Source: Tuctoria greenei
Lineage: Eukaryota > Streptophyta > Magnoliopsida > Poales > Poaceae
Assembly: GCA_036927565.1 (NCBI GenBank)
Contig: JAYESD010000005.1
Coordinates: 89,506,301-89,570,300, forward strand
DNA length: 64,000 bases
Direction of reading: 5' to 3'
The notes below the pieces were generated by a model that had not been told where the DNA came from, did no database searches, and saw only the letters and a list, made by a program, of their open reading frames with translations. This document shows, in pieces, positions 1-9,468 of the stretch. Position 1 is the first letter of the stretch; each line of letters starts with the position of its first letter. The translations under genes and the position numbers were made by a program.

Positions 1-600
1 TCAGGTGTAGGAGCCAATGTTGTAAATCCTCGCCTGGACGCCTAGTCACCTGTCGGCCGAGGCGGGCGCCTAGGCGAGCGCCGGGCGAGGGAAGGCAGGG
101 GAGGGGAGGAGGCAGCGGAGGCACGAGGAGAGCAGATCTGGGAAGCAGAGGGGGGGAGGAGGTAGCAGAGGCGCGAGGGAGAGAGGAGGGCGGGACGGCC
201 GCTGGGACAGGGGCGACAGAGGCCAGCGTGCAGCCACGAGCGCGGCTCAGGAGCGAAGGTAGCGGCGGCGGGGATGATTGCGGGTGGGGGTGAGGGATGT
301 TGTAGGAAAGGCCCATTAGGCCCAATAAGATATTTCAACCCTAAGTGCTTATCCAGCCGTCCGTTTTGCGCCAGGGGAGCCTTTGTCCGCGCTGCGCTTT
401 CGTCTCCCGCTCCGCATTGCGCCGCCATACTTCGTCCGCAGCGCCACCGTCCTTTGTCCGCAGCGCCGCCATCCTTGCCAGCTCTATTTTGCCCTTATTA
501 TGGTGTCAAAGAAGTAAATGTTGTTGTCCTAATGAATCTCTAATAAGTTCCAACATGTTACACTGAAGGGGCATAGGAAGAATAAATGATAGGTGAATTC
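1..600. other. GC-rich intergenic start of window, possible transposon terminus
   Basis: The first 250 bases are very GC-rich and contain repeated GCCTAGGCG-like palindromic words, followed by C-rich sequence to about 480. Such clusters are common in subterminal regions of plant hAT-like elements, but no pair of terminal repeats or target duplication can be shown, so this is only a suggestion. No convincing gene is present; the open frames here are low-complexity Pro/Ala/Arg stretches. Confidence 0.25.
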
Positions 601-619
601 CTCTATGCCATTGTCACAT

Positions 620-1425
620 AGAACATCATGAGTAGTCATCACCTTCAATAGAAAGATTCTTCCATTTCAAAATGTTTCTTGAATTAAGACGATCTCGGAA
701 TAGCAGCCATATAAAGATTTTGATTTTCCTTGGTGATTTTGATTTCCATATCCAGCCAAAAGGGAGAGGCAGTTTGATATGGGCGAAGTGAGAGAAGTAT
801 CCTTTTTTGGGGTAGTATACCTCAGTAGCCACCCCCTTCCAAACGTCCAGTTGTTGGCCCCTGTCCCAGATGCCGCCCACTAAGAGATTCAACTAATGTA
901 TCTCTAACAGCTCTTCAGGTGATGTAGGTGTGTAGAAGAATTGTTGAAGCTCGCTCTGGTAGTTGTACTGGGTGAATGAGACGTTCGGGTTTTTAGAGAA
1001 TGTGAATAGTCTCAGTATCTCTCTTGAGCAGATTACCTTCCCATTCATCATGCCAAAGGGTGATTGTATTCCCACTTCCAACATGAACCGACACTTGTTT
1101 CTTGAAATCCATCCAATTACTCAAGGCGTCTTTCCACCAAAAAGACCCTCTGCCTTTTGTGCATTGAGGTGGTTTACCATTGCCACAATGAGCATTTAGG
1201 ACCAGATGGACCCATGGGAAGTCCTCTTTAAGATTTTGAAAAGGAATTTTCCAAGAAGCGCTTTGTTCATAAGCTTCAGACATTTAAGGCCCAACCCTCC
1301 ATTATCCAGGGGGGCAGTCCTTTATCCCAAGCAACTAACGGTTTTCCTTTTCCGGCTACGTCAGATCCCCTTCAAAGGCAAAGTTTGTTTAACTTATCCA
1401 ATGCTTGTAGGACCTGACCATTAAG
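620..1425 (-). pseudogene. LINE ORF2 3' fragment (C-terminal reverse-transcriptase-associated region)
   Basis: Read on the minus strand, three overlapping frames give pieces typical of the end of plant L1-type ORF2. One piece has a block ending in GRGSFWWKDALSNW followed by an ITLWHDEW motif. The next piece carries the region before the zinc-binding zf-RVT domain (IWKSKSPRKIKIFIWLLF, then DRLNSRN). Frame changes near 893 and 1000 and the lack of the upstream RT core show it is a dead 5'-truncated copy. A gypsy fragment begins immediately to its right. The same C-terminal motif set appears in the LINE at 41930-42200, so the two belong to related LINE families. Confidence 0.7.
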
Positions 1426-1437
1426 TTTGAGTGTGCA

Positions 1438-2110
1438 CATTGTGTATATAGGAATTTCTACAACACATCATACCAATCAGCTTTAAAAGCGACCCCGTTT
1501 CAGGTTGTTTATGGGAGAGAACGACCACAACTTATACCATTTCAGACTGGTTCAACACGAGTGATAGCAGTGGAAAGACAATTACGGGAGCGGGATATAT
1601 TTTTGGCTGAAATACATGATCGTTTACTCCAAGCACAAGACCATATTAAATTGGTTTATGATGCAAAACATAGAGATGTTCAATTTGAAATAGTTGATTG
1701 GGTGTGGCTTCATTTGAACCAACGGGCATCATCATCTCCTTGAGATTGGAAAAACAAAATTGTGCCCCAAGTATCTTGGGCCATATGAAGTTGTGGAGCG
1801 CATTGGTCAAGTCTCTTATCGTCTTCGGCTACCAGCAAAAGCAAAAATACATGATGTGTTTCATGTGATATTTTTTAAAAAATAATTGAAGTCACTCCAC
1901 CCAACAAAATGAAGCCATTGCCTCCAATTGTACGGGGAAAAGCAATTCCAACACCCGAAAAGGTGTTGAGTGTTATACCAACAAAAGACTCTTGGGATCT
2001 CCTGATTTGTCAAGAAGGACATAGTTTAGCAGAAGCTACATGGATGAACTTAGAAGATTTCAAATAAGATTATCCAGAATTTCAGCTCGAGGACGATATG
2101 TTTCTTGGGT
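1438..2110 (+). pseudogene. Ty3/gypsy pol 3' end: integrase C-terminus and chromo-like tail
   Basis: The translation starts in the integrase region (TPFQVVYGRERP, a motif seen downstream of the catalytic core in plant gypsy integrases). It continues through a helical stretch (ERQLRERD to DAKHRDVQF) and, after a frame break near 1740, reaches a block with LGPYEVVERIGQVSYRLRLP and the IHDVFHV motif typical of the gypsy integrase C-terminal domain. An in-frame stop near 2065 and the frame change mark decay. Protease and RT are absent to the left, where a LINE fragment abuts. A polypurine tract (2111-2120) and LTR follow directly, so this is the intact right end of a truncated element. Confidence 0.75.
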
Positions 2111-2120
2111 AGGGAGGAAG
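2111..2120 (+). promoter_or_regulatory. Polypurine tract of the gypsy fragment
   Basis: AGGGAGGAAG lies directly before the LTR start TGTTATGG. This is the expected position and composition for the plus-strand primer of an LTR retrotransposon. Confidence 0.6.
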
Positions 2121-2530
2121 TGTTATGGAAGCTTTCTTTGGGAGAAAGTATGGCCGCAGAAATAAAGGAGGAAATAAATCAGGAGTCCATAAGGACTCAA
2201 CACCTTTAGTAGAATCTGAGTAGGATTCAATTATGAGAGTCAGAATCTAATTCTACTGCGCCAGATTAGTTTTCTAAATAGTTAAGGAATAAAAGAGTCC
2301 TGGGATTAGACAGTAACAGAATAGAAGTCTTTATTAAAGCAGTAATAGAGTAGGAGTCTTTATTGAAACGGTAACAGAGAGTAGGAGTCTGTTACCTTTG
2401 TAACACCAGCCTCCCTCCTTATAAATAAAGGGGCTTGAGTATTGAGAAGGTCAAGCAAGAATTAAACTAGAAGTTCAGAACTTCCAAGGAGAGGGGCGAA
2501 TTATTGTTATTTCTTGCACCATATCATAGA
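2121..2530 (+). repeat. 3' LTR of the gypsy fragment (right edge approximate)
   Basis: Begins TGTTATGG after the polypurine tract. Its first ~140 bases recur at 45570-45692 in front of a gypsy gag, which shows that both belong to one family. It contains a TATA-like TATAAATAAA near 2418 and about three degenerate ~33-bp repeats around 2310-2395 (AGTAGGAGTCT core). The right edge, near the CACCATATCA at about 2525, is not fixed by a second complete copy. Confidence 0.55.
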
Positions 2531-2918
2531 CACATCCTAATTTGTCTCCAAACCAAACACATCATTAATTTGTTAGATGAAGTCATCCCTCAAAATTGGT
2601 GGGATGGAGCCATCCACCTTTACTAATCATCCTTATTAGTAAAATATTAGTCGTATTTAGTATGTTGTATTACTAATTATTATATATTACTACAGGATCG
2701 GTATTTATAAGTAGTAATATGCTAGTTAGTGGATAATTTGTTAACTAATTTGCATGTGATTAACAAATTTGCATATGAATATATGATTAGTGTTAATTGG
2801 TAAATTCTTATTTATTAGTAGCGACTATGAAAAGATAGCATAATGAGAAAGTAAAATTTGAGGCTCAACCAAACACACCCTAAAAGACCAAACTGAATAA
2901 AACTGAAATGTACGTTAA
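2531..2918. other. AT-rich spacer with remnants of Tourist-like termini
   Basis: No gene is visible. Two stretches (about 2535-2560 and 2862-2880) resemble the outer end of the MITE at 2919-3318 (CCAAACACAYCCTA-like), suggesting older degraded relatives next to it. The middle is AT-rich with TATTAGTA-type simple sequence. Confidence 0.3.
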
Positions 2919-3318
2919 GGGTGTGTTTGGTTTGAGGGATATGGTGGGACGGGATGGGACGATCCCACTTTTCTGTTGTTTGGTTTGGAGACATATGGGA
3001 TGGAGTCATCCCTAAAAAGAGAATATTCCACCCAGATACGGGATGGAACCATCCCACCAAAAACATGGGGACGGATCTGTCTTACCTCCATGGAGGCAGA
3101 CGCGCAGCCCTCCGGAGGTACTCATACTCACATGTCCCTGTTCCATCCTTTTATTAAAATAGAAAGACAAGATCATTCCGTCCCACACCATCCCACAAAA
3201 CAAACAAAAAGCAGGAATCGTCCCATCCCTCTAAACAAACAGAAAACGGGATCATTTCATCCCTAAAAACTGAGATGGATCCATCCCATCCCACTTTGAC
3301 TCCAAATCAAACACATCC
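2919..3318. mobile_element. Tourist-like MITE (PIF/Harbinger type), 400 bp, TAA target duplication
   Basis: The left end GGGTGTGTTTGGTTTG and the right end (reverse complement of CAAATCAAACACATCC) form imperfect terminal inverted repeats. TAA occurs at 2916-2918 and again at 3319-3321, the 3-bp TWA duplication expected for Tourist/PIF elements. No coding capacity: the open frames inside come from inverted GGGATGG/CCATCCC repeats. Internal sequence is rich in these ATCCCATCC-type repeats. Confidence 0.7.
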
Positions 3319-3321
3319 TAA

Positions 3322-4221
3322 GAATTTGAGGTACATACTGAAGCAATAATTGGTTACTGTAAAAGCCACTTTTTCCTTTTTCAGGAAAACACAAGGGGCT
3401 TGCATATATTGAATATAATCAACTATAAGGAGAAGTGTAACGGAGAAAAGGAAATGGCGGAAATGAAACAGTTACAAAAATGTTAGCCATTCTGCTATTC
3501 TTGGCAAGTACTTCATCTTTGCCCTGTGGAAAAAGTATATTACATGTGTACTATAGGTAAAAGAACTTCTTGTCTACTGGATAAAACAAATGTGGTTTTG
3601 TCTATATCACAATACAATTTGTTTTTTTTTCTCGTTCTGGCCTTTGTTCGTAAGACACTGTACAGAGCAAATGACTACTTTCAACTTATTATCTCAATGA
3701 ACAAAATACATTATAGTTTGACATTTGACACAAATATGCATTGATGCATTCCTTATCCATTTTAAAACAAATCCTAATCATTTGCATAGTTTTCTTTAAA
3801 GAACAAATATCTTCTTGAAAAGTTTCTGAAACAATCAAACAGAAGTCCATAAAAAACACATGAATAGGCAACGTATCATTGTATATTTGTTTGCAAAATT
3901 TTAAATTGTCCATGAATTTACTAACAATAGCACATTTTCCCCTTATAGTGTGACATAAACAAGAATCAGAATTTCATCCTGTCCAGACACGAGGAAAAAC
4001 CAAGTTCAGCCAAAACTAATTTTTCTTGTGTAATGTAGACAAAAAACCCTAATAAAAAGCCTCTCAAGCAACAGAGCTATAGAAGAACAAAGCGATGCAC
4101 AATTCTTAGTGAATTACTTGCTAAAAGCATTTGAACCAACAACTGGTAGATTTCAACAAACAACAGATTCAACGAAATTAATTAAAGTAACAAAAGTTTT
4201 CCAGTACATCCAAGTGTAAGA
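3322..4221. other. AT-rich intergenic stretch, nothing recognised
   Basis: About 0.9 kb of AT-rich DNA. Open frames are short and show no recognisable motif. No terminal repeats or target duplications were found. Confidence 0.5.
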
Positions 4222-4739
4222 TGTTAGCATAACCGGACTTGTCCGGATATTAAGACCGGACTAGTCCGAACGAGTAACTGTCAGTCTGAACTCGAAATTG
4301 ACATGTGTTCTAATTGAAAGGACACAACTCACCGAATGTTATGTCCCTATTCGGAGGGCGCAACTATTCCTAAGGGATGGGAGGCCTCCTCTTGTGTCTC
4401 TTGGTCAAATATAAGAAGAGATTCATGTATATGATAAAAAATGCTTATGCATACACATACACACACTTCAACTCTCTTAGTTAACTCAGAATCCAATCAA
4501 CACACCAAGAGAAGAACAAGGGAAAACGCCTCCCATCCTCGTTTTTCTTGTGGTCTCGCCATGTTGGCTCGATGGCCGCATCATCAAACAACAACAGAGA
4601 TGGAGGAGAAAGTATTAGTAGTGTTCTTGTGTTATTTGAGAGATAGCACTTGATGTTGATGTTGTATTCAGTTTTCTCCATGTAATTCTAAATGATTTAG
4701 TGACTACTTGATCCTTTTGGACTCTCAATGTTTCTAACA
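4222..4739 (+). repeat. Ty1/copia 5' LTR, 518 bp
   Basis: Starts TGTTAGCATAACC and ends TTTCTAACA, the usual TG...CA ends. It is followed after one base by a primer binding site. It carries palindromic GGACTAGTCC words near its left end (4233-4268). No matching 3' LTR is in the window, so the element is truncated to its right by the CACTA fragment or by deletion. Confidence 0.75.
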
Positions 4740-4740
4740 A

Positions 4741-4753
4741 TGGTATCAGAGCC
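4741..4753 (+). promoter_or_regulatory. Primer binding site (initiator tRNA-Met)
   Basis: TGGTATCAGAGCC, one base after the LTR end, is the canonical plant copia primer binding site complementary to the 3' end of initiator methionine tRNA. It is not a tRNA gene. Confidence 0.9.
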
Positions 4754-5420
4754 GTTTAGTCCACTAATCATTTCGATTTTTTTTATTAAAGTTTTTTCTG
4801 CATGTTTGAAGGTTCGGACCGGACCGGACTAGTCTGGTATGCCACAATGAGGCAGTTAGGTTTTACGGATCGAGACGTTTCGACGCGTTCATCCGATCGA
4901 AAACCTATTAAGCATTTCGGATTGAAATTCATTGTGAAAACTAAGTTGATTTTGTAAGATGGTAAGATTAAGATTGCATTTTTGGTATTTCGCATTTTTG
5001 ATTTTTATATGAAACTTTTCCAGAGTTGGTCGGACTAGTCCGAAATAGTTCGGATCAAATGTTTCTGGAACAACACCGGACTTGTTTGTCCTATGGACCG
5101 GACTAGTCCGGTTACAGTTCTGTTTGAGTTTGAACTTGCTCGGCTTATGTATTGAACTAGTCTGAAAACGGTATTGTAAAAGTTCAGACTAGTTCGGCCA
5201 TGTATGGACTAGTCTGAGCTATACAATTAAGTTTGCTTATTTTATTAAGCTTCCGATATGAGTTAAGTTTATAATGTCATAGCGAATGAGACCTTGTTTG
5301 GTTTGTTGATGGTGATGCGATGTATTAACGATGTGTTGTGATGTGTTTTGTGACTGTTATTATATATTGTTTGTTCTGTGTTTCTGGCCATCGAGCCAGG
5401 TAGCATTTTCTGTTTTTCAA
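4754..5420 (+). mobile_element. Leader remnant of the copia element, non-coding
   Basis: AT-rich leader after the PBS with further copies of the CCGGACTAGTCCG palindrome (about 4820-4836, 5030-5043, 5097-5111). No gag frame is recognisable, and the sequence grades into the CACTA fragment around 5400. Confidence 0.4.
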
Positions 5421-5424
5421 AAAA

Positions 5425-5885
5425 AACTTATTTGTGACGGTTTTTTATACAGTATCCTCACAAATAAGGCTCCTGGCCGTCACAAACTAACATTTGTTAT
5501 TGCAACGGTTTGGCCATTGCAAATAAGGAACTATTTGTGACGGCCTGGCCATCAAATTGGCCGCATGGGTCCCATCAACTGTTATTATTTGCGATGGCCT
5601 GGCCATTGCAAATTGGGACTAAATTGAGACAGCCTAGCCGTCGTAAATAGCTGCGTGGAGCCCGTCGGCGTCCGGGTAATAATTTGCGACAGCTTCAGCG
5701 AGTCATCGCAAATAGCCTTATTTGTGATGGTGGCCGTAGCAAATAAGCTTAATTGGTACGAGAAACTTGCGACGGCCAGAAACTATCGCAAATAAGGAAA
5801 GTCGTCACAAATAGCTTATTAGCGACGGTTTCTCCCTTATATGCAACGGCCCAAGCTGTCGCAAATCATCGGGATTTCTGTAGTG
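5425..5885 (-). mobile_element. CACTA (En/Spm) transposon end fragment
   Basis: The stretch is dense in alternating TTTGYGACGGC words and their reverse complements (GCCGTCGCAAAT), the subterminal repeat style of plant CACTA elements. It ends at 5885 with TTTCTGTAGTG, the reverse complement of a CACTACAGAAA terminus. A matching left CACTA terminus was not found, so this is a terminal fragment or a badly decayed non-autonomous copy. No coding. Confidence 0.6.
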
Positions 5886-6068
5886 AGGTTTTATCTCTCC
5901 AAACTCAATGTTTGTGATGCACCTTGAGTTTGAGGGGGGCGTTAGAGATATAGGGGTTATTTGTGTTTTCCCTTTTGCATAAGGGCTTTTTCGTATATTT
6001 GTAATCCCTTGTACCTCTATTTATTGTGGCATCTGACCCTCATAATAATATAAGCCACATTTATAACA
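5886..6068 (+). repeat. Short retrotransposon 3' end with LTR (about 5941-6068)
   Basis: A tail reading TTTGAGGGGGGC acts as a likely polypurine tract (5930-5940). It is followed by a ~128-bp LTR-like segment starting GTTAGAGATATAGGGG (the first T is missing) and ending TTATAACA. The layout matches short copia LTRs. Upstream internal sequence has been replaced by the CACTA fragment. Confidence 0.45.
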
Positions 6069-6198
6069 ATCGCTACCATATTTACTCGGCGTTAATGAAA
6101 GATTTCATTGATACCTCATTAGTCAGAACCAATAATAGATTGTTACAAAATAGCTACTCTTAGTAGTTGATTTATGTTTTAGTATATTTTACTATTAT

Positions 6199-6259
6199 AT
6201 ACACTCCTTCTTTCATTTTAAATGACATTGACATCAAATAATACAAACGGAGTGTGTAA
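6199..6259. mobile_element. Small Stowaway-like MITE remnant
   Basis: ACACTCCTTCTTTCATTTTAA and a right end AAACGGAGTGT form imperfect inverted repeats resembling Stowaway CTCCNTCYGTYYYA termini, close to TA dinucleotides. Very short, non-coding. Confidence 0.4.
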
Positions 6260-6274
6260 TTTACAGGTGAAGTA

Positions 6275-6347
6275 CTCTTCTATTCATTTTATTTCACACT
6301 AGTTAGTTTAGTTTGAAGGAACTTGCTTCAAATAAAATGAAACGAAG
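6275..6347. mobile_element. Small Stowaway-like MITE, TA-flanked
   Basis: The left end CTCTTCTATTCATTTTATTT pairs with the right end AAATAAAATGAAACGAAG as terminal inverted repeats. TA occurs at 6273-6274 and 6348-6349 as the expected 2-bp duplication. 73 bp, non-coding. Confidence 0.5.
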
Positions 6348-6448
6348 TATATATTTACATACTCTCAAGGGGCCTCAACGTCAACCTTGCCTTAGGGCCC
6401 TCAAAACTACAGAGCCGGCCCTGCCTGGGTTTCCAGAAAGTTAAATTT

Positions 6449-7318
6449 TGTCGAGGTGTCTGAATCGACACCTCCCCCGGACTAGCTCTGAGGCAGCCTG
6501 CGGTGGTTCGTTGTATATTTGGGGGATGGTCCTAGCAACATCAAGCTCAGAGAATGATGAACGCGAGGGGTTTACGTGGTTTGGGCCGCCTGGGCGTAAT
6601 ACCCTACTCCACGGTGGTTTGTGTATTGTATTGCTTGAGTCTGAGAGAACTTTCCTGAGTCTGGTCCGGACAGACCAGCGAAGATGCCCCTAAGTCGGTG
6701 GCTGCCCGGTCCTTTTATAGTCCAAGGCCGAACAACTTACAAGTGGGCCCCAAGGCCCGACGGGTGGCCCCGGGGTGATCTTATCCTGTACAAGATCTAA
6801 GGCTTCTTGCGTACGCTGCCTCTGACTGCACATTGAAGACTTGATGTCTTGTCGCGTCAGTCGCCAGTGGTCAGGTGTAGTCGTTGATGATTGCAGGGAA
6901 TGTCCCATCCGTCTTGTCGCCATAAGCTACCCACTTAGCGGTGTGAGGTAGGCATGCGGTGCCTTCACTGTGATGTGATTGGGCGTGGCGGTACCTGACA
7001 GGGGCATGCGCTGCATCGTGCACCTGGGGAAGGCGCGTGCCTTTAATGCGTGAATGTACAGGACGCGCCACCCTTTACTCTTTGGGGTCCACGACTTATT
7101 GCAGGTCGTGGGATACACTCTAGCTCAGGAGCCCCCCTCGGTGGGAGCGAGGGCTTGATGCCGGAGGGCGCGTGGCAGCTCCAGAGCCCTCCTCGGTGGG
7201 AGCAAGGGTCCGGAGTCGGAGGGAGCGTGGCGGCTCCGGAGCCCTCCTCGACGGGGAGGCCGGGTCCGGAGCTTCTTCTTCTTGTATGCGGGGGTACCTG
7301 GTCTTGAGGGTACCGACA
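6449..7318 (-). mobile_element. Solo LTR, 870 bp, with perfect AATTT target duplication
   Basis: The segment starts TGTCGAGG and ends ACCGACA on the plus strand, and AATTT is present on both sides (6444-6448 and 7319-7323). No internal retrotransposon sequence is present, so it is a solo LTR left by LTR-LTR recombination. Orientation is probably minus: a TATAAAAG box reads on that strand near 6711-6719, downstream of the tandem-repeat-bearing U3 part at 7119-7275. Superfamily cannot be assigned from the LTR alone; size and GC content fit grass gypsy elements. Confidence 0.8.
7119..7275. repeat. Tandem repeat (about 3 units of ~54 bp) inside the solo LTR
   Basis: Three successive GC-rich units each begin close to GAGCCCYCCTCG and end near GTGGCRGCTCC; the third is incomplete. 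They lie in what would be the U3 region of the LTR read on the minus strand, where promoter-enhancer repeats are common. Confidence 0.7.
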
Positions 7319-7323
7319 AATTT

Positions 7324-9152
7324 AGTCTGTTCAAATCATGTTCAAGGCATGTACAACGGAAACGTCGTGATCTCACAAAGTTATCCACGCAAAGGAAACA
7401 TTAGTGTGCAAGGAAATGAGATCCAGAGGTGGATCCGGATCATTCCAGCCCGAAATCCAATCGAACCTCATATCAACCCCGCGTGGTGTGCGCCAGAATC
7501 AATGTCTCTCTTTGGATTTGTGTCTTCTTCGCCTCCTTCCATTCCGTAGTGGATGAAGGCGACCTTTTTCATTACTCCTTTTTCTTCTACTGGCCTCTCA
7601 AAAAAGATAAGATTTTTTATTTCTGCTACGTCGGTGACGACTTCACAGCTCGCGCATTCGATTCGCTCTCGCAGTGTTTGATGTCTACCTATCTCTCGTC
7701 TAAAAAGGGAAAGCAACTTCCAAAAATCCTCTCCGTGTACGAACTACACTTGCTTTTCTAACAGGCGGACCTCCTGTAGAGTAATGGTGGAGGGGGTTTA
7801 CAGCCAAACTGTTCTTATTTTGTTAAAAACTAAAAATATACAGTAATTTATTGACTGCAAGTCAACAGCATGTTTTAAAAGCACTAAATTAGGGATTGAA
7901 AGTTTACTCTTCGTTTTTCTTAATAGTCGGAAGTATCGTTTCATGAAAATATTATGCGAGGTTGCGATAGGTAATAAGCTACAGTTCGCGGATAACCTCA
8001 CCGACGAACAAGTAGACTGAATCAAAGTTGTGTTTTGACAACACCGAAAGTCGCAGCATGGTCTCGGTACTTCGAAATATAATCTGGTCCTGTGTATTAA
8101 TCTTCTCTGAATCAGAGCATGAATTTTTGGTCAAAATTCCAAACGTTCTAGACTTACGTATCATCATCATGACTAATTAGCCAGTGATGATGCCGGCCGA
8201 CCTAATGATACTCCAAGCGAAGCGAAGAACACGTGTCACATGTAGGCTCCAATCAGAATTTCTCCCGGTTGTTTTCATTGACAATTGATACGTTGCCCGC
8301 CACCCAACCCCAGGTCCAGGTGCATGCATCGCCCTTATTCCCCGTCATGTGGCCACAGAATTATAGTAATAAAAAACACGCTGTGGGATTTATGCAGAGA
8401 TTTTTTTAGAGACACGGAGTAGCACCTGCATATTTTAAGAGAGGAGGATGAGCTACGGATGTCTCACCTGGACAACCCAACCACCTGGCTAGAAGCCGGT
8501 TCTCAAACAATTTCCTGTATATAGAGGTTGGAAAACGATTTTTTTCATATTTTAGAAAAGGAGCATGTATCTCCGTCGGCGTCGATCAGCGATGCGTATG
8601 TATACTGGAGTAAACTTTTCAAAGACACGAAGCAAACTCTCTCGACACATGTAGCTCATTACTTGCTCATCGTCTTCAGGATTCAGAAACGGTCGTGCTT
8701 TGCGTTTTCAAGCCTACAGATGAACTAACTAGCGTCAACAATTAACTAGCAACCATTTCCTGTTCCCTTGGAATTTAACAGACACACTTTTTTTCCCGTT
8801 GAATGATCCCCGGCTTCAGCTGATGGAAGCGCGGGTGGTCCGCCGAGGATGTCATTGATCCTTGACACCAACCACTCCGCACACGTAGCACTTTGGATGG
8901 CTAGAAATCGCTTCGCCACATGCAACTGTTTCCGCCCCTTGGCTAGGTTTGAAGGACCAAGGGAGTGGAGTGATAGACGCGGAAGTGACCTAATTTCTTT
9001 TTGACGAAAAAAGTGACCTGATTAGCCTGGGCTGAGGGTACCGTGTGGTTAATCTCACTAATAACCAGCTACTAATTACAAAAGTATCCACTCAAACGGA
9101 CGGTGAAACTAAAACCATGAAGAAAAAAGCTCAATTCAAAACCAGGTAAAAG
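7324..9152. other. Intergenic stretch, nothing recognised
   Basis: About 1.8 kb with only short frames lacking recognisable motifs. No terminal repeats or duplications could be paired. It ends at the target duplication of the LINE that follows. Confidence 0.5.
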
Positions 9153-9468
9153 AAAAGGCGAGCGAACAACAACTCCAACAGCTCACTTGTGTTGTCACCA
9201 CCCAACGCTCGCGCCGGTGGCCACCCCGGTCGCGGCGGCCACACCCAACGCTCGCGCCGGTGGCCACCCCGGCCCTGGCGACCACCACACGCTGATCCCG
9301 GCCCAACACCGCCTGTCCCCATTCGTCCAGCTTCTACTTGATGGCAAAGCTCAAAGATGGCAAGAAGGAGGTGCGAGACCGCCGCCAAGGGTCAGCCGGC
9401 ATCTAACTGTCGGGCCATCGTCCTGTACTCGCCTCCGGTAGTCACTTCACTGGTAGTTCGACTCGGCG

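Noticed and set aside
4741..4753. tRNA-Met gene
   Set aside because: Only the 13-base complement to the tRNA 3' end is present, next to an LTR; the same applies at 51940 and 60990.
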